This document shows positions 6,078-7,579 of a stretch of DNA of 7,579 nt, in pieces (the stretch's first letter is position 1; each line of letters starts with the position of its first letter). This DNA is from Luminiphilus sp. GTDB taxonomy: Bacteria; Pseudomonadota; Gammaproteobacteria; Pseudomonadales; Halieaceae. Below the pieces are notes generated by a model. That model was not told the DNA's origin, made no database searches, and saw nothing but the letters and a program-made list of their open reading frames with translations. The stretch spans positions 1 to 7,579 of the forward strand of contig JAQXEB010000088.1 of assembly GCA_029251065.1 (NCBI GenBank). Reading direction: 5' to 3'. The translations under genes and the position numbers were made by a program.

Positions 6078-7579
6078 CTAAAGGCTGTAAAAAACGCTCG
6101 CGCCTGGCCCCAGTGGGAGATCAAGGACAACCCAAAAAATGGTCATCGCCAAACCCGAGAGTAAAAGGCCAATCGAGTACGGCAACATCGTTGCCGCAAG
6201 GCTTCCCAAACCAAAGTTGCTCTGCCAACGCTGGCAAAAAATCAAAATGAGCGGAAAGTAGACCATGAGCGGCGTGATAATGTTAGTCGCGCCATCACCC
6301 ACGCGATAAGCCGCAGTGGCCATCTCTGGTGAAATCCCCAACAACATGAGCATGGGCACCATGACTGGCGCGATTAAAGCCCACTTTGCGCTCGCCGAGC
6401 CAATGAATAAATTGAGCAACGATGACACCAAGATAATAGAGGTCAGCAGGGCCCAGGCAGGCATATTGGTTGAGCCTAAAAAGTCAGCGCCGTGGACCGC
6501 CAAAATAAGTCCGAGGTTTGACCACGAAAACATCGCAACGAAGTGCGCTGCAACGAACGCAAGCACCAGGTAATAGGCAAGATCTTCCATTGCACCCGTC
6601 ATCATTTTCACCAAGTCCCGGTGATTCTCAACGGTGCCAGCACCTTTCCCGTAAGCCCAACCTGAAAGCAAAAACAGCACGAAAAATGCGGCCACCAAGC
6701 TCTTGTAGAACGGTGCCATCTGCGCCTCAGCCGAGGCGCTCTCGTCGATCAGCGGTGTTCCAGGACCGACCGTGAAAAAAGTCCAAAGGGCAATCACAAA
6801 CAACACCGCCCAACCTGCGTTACGAAGACCCTTGCGCTCGGCAGTCGTCAGTTCACGAGCACCGTCATCACCAGCACCCGTTGCTGCCGCCAACTCGGGA
6901 TCAAACACCCCTAAACGCGGCTCAATAATCCGGTCGGTCACCGCCCAGATAACGGGAAGAAAAACGAACGTCATACCCACAATGAAAAACCAGTTGCCGG
7001 CAATATTGGCCGTAAAGTCCCCAAAGACCGTCTCGACACTGGCTTCGGTTATTCCGAACAAGAGTGCGTCTAATTGTCCGGGTAAAAAATTGGCTGAAAA
7101 ACCACCGGAGACACCCGCAAAGGCGGCGGCAATCCCCGCAATAGGGTGCCGTCCAGCAGCATGAAAAATAATACCCGCCAGTGGAATAAGAACGACGTAG
7201 GCCGCATCGGCTGCAAGGTTGCCAAGCATTCCTACCAGCACAACTGTGGGTGTCAGTAGCGCCTTGGGCACGTCACGGACACCCGCACGCATGGCTGTTC
7301 CAAAAAGACCAGCACGCTCGGCAACCCCCGCCCCCAACATCACCACTAAAACATACCCCAGCGGGTGAAAGTGGGTGAAAGTCTTCGGCATATCGACCCA
7401 AAGCTTGGCCAAGTTATCGCCTGATAAGAGACTGGTCGCTGCAATGATCCGGTTAACTCCGGTCTCTGGATCCACCTGAGTCGGGTGAGACGCGGAGACA
7501 CCGGTCAGGCTGGCGATGATCGAAATCGCCACCAAACCGACGATGAGCCAGAAAAAAAGAACGACCGGGTCGGGGAGCT
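6078..7579 (-). CDS. AbgT-family transporter (p-aminobenzoyl-glutamate / antifolate transporter), N-terminus beyond window
   Basis: This inner-membrane transporter has 499 visible residues; family members have about 500-530, so only a short N-terminal piece is missing. The frame stays open to the right edge, where it reads LPDPVVLFFWLIVG, typical of the first AbgT membrane helix. The TTG at 7535 inside this helix is therefore not the start. Many hydrophobic segments follow. Family hallmarks are GMLGNLAADAAYVVLIPLAG, GRHPIAGIAAAFAGVSGGFSANF, FIGSASAKWALIAPVMVP, and AYRVGDGATNIITP. The last contains Arg425, Asp428 and Pro436 (visible numbering), matching the spaced Arg-Asp-Pro in the central pore of the MtrF structure as I recall it. 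E. coli AbgT imports p-aminobenzoyl-glutamate, a folate breakdown product; MtrF and YdaH have been reported to export sulfonamides. Direction and substrate here cannot be read from sequence. It lies upstream of fhs on the same strand. Family is firm; the name abgT would overstate substrate certainty. Confidence 0.94.
   Translation of the reverse strand, partial: LPDPVVLFFWLIVGLVAISIIASLTGVSASHPTQVDPETGVNRIIAATSLLSGDNLAKLWVDMPKTFTHFHPLGYVLVVMLGAGVAERAGLFGTAMRAGVRDVPKALLTPTVVLVGMLGNLAADAAYVVLIPLAGIIFHAAGRHPIAGIAAAFAGVSGGFSANFLPGQLDALLFGITEASVETVFGDFTANIAGNWFFIVGMTFVFLPVIWAVTDRIIEPRLGVFDPELAAATGAGDDGARELTTAERKGLRNAGWAVLFVIALWTFFTVGPGTPLIDESASAEAQMAPFYKSLVAAFFVLFLLSGWAYGKGAGTVENHRDLVKMMTGAMEDLAYYLVLAFVAAHFVAMFSWSNLGLILAVHGADFLGSTNMPAWALLTSIILVSSLLNLFIGSASAKWALIAPVMVPMLMLLGISPEMATAAYRVGDGATNIITPLMVYFPLILIFCQRWQSNFGLGSLAATMLPYSIGLLLSGLAMTIFWVVLDLPLGPGASVFYSL

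Noticed and set aside
6078..7535. TTG at 7535 as start of the transporter
   Set aside because: The frame continues to the window edge with a typical AbgT first-helix sequence (LPDPVVLFFWLIVG), so the TTG is an internal Leu codon.

Overview
The window looks like chromosomal sequence from a marine gammaproteobacterium, possibly of the OM60/NOR5 (Halieaceae) or SAR92 type. This is an inference from moderate GC content, gene style, an exported sulfatase, an AbgT transporter and formate-tetrahydrofolate ligase. There is no rRNA or marker gene here to prove it. I see no tRNA, rRNA, CRISPR array, insertion sequence, integrase or phage gene.

Left part (1-3023, all minus strand). Reading right to left, a small GFA-type zinc protein (2613-3023) is followed by an exported beta-propeller-like protein of unknown function (867-2474) and then an exported Cys-type sulfatase (755 to beyond base 1, cut by the window edge). 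Gaps are 138 and 111 bp with no convincing terminator, so co-transcription is possible but unproven. The GFA gene has an unusual leader: three 16-bp tandem copies, the last containing its Shine-Dalgarno sequence.

Middle (3024-4022). A plus-strand gene (3265-3966), divergent from the GFA gene, encodes a periplasmic or secreted protein built from two copies of one roughly 100-residue ferredoxin-like (dimeric alpha/beta-barrel) unit. A strong hairpin and T-tract at 3990-4012 separates it from the convergent folate gene and probably stops transcription from both sides.

Right part (4023-7579). The minus strand carries fhs (formate-tetrahydrofolate ligase, complete) and, upstream of it, an AbgT-family transporter whose N-terminus lies beyond the window. 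The two share a folate theme: one-carbon loading of tetrahydrofolate, and transport of the folate breakdown product p-aminobenzoyl-glutamate or of antifolates. The 369-bp space between them holds a possible 38-codon small gene on the opposite strand, overlapped by an 8-bp inverted repeat that could instead mark a structured leader. This spacer and the duplicated-domain protein are the least explained parts of the window.
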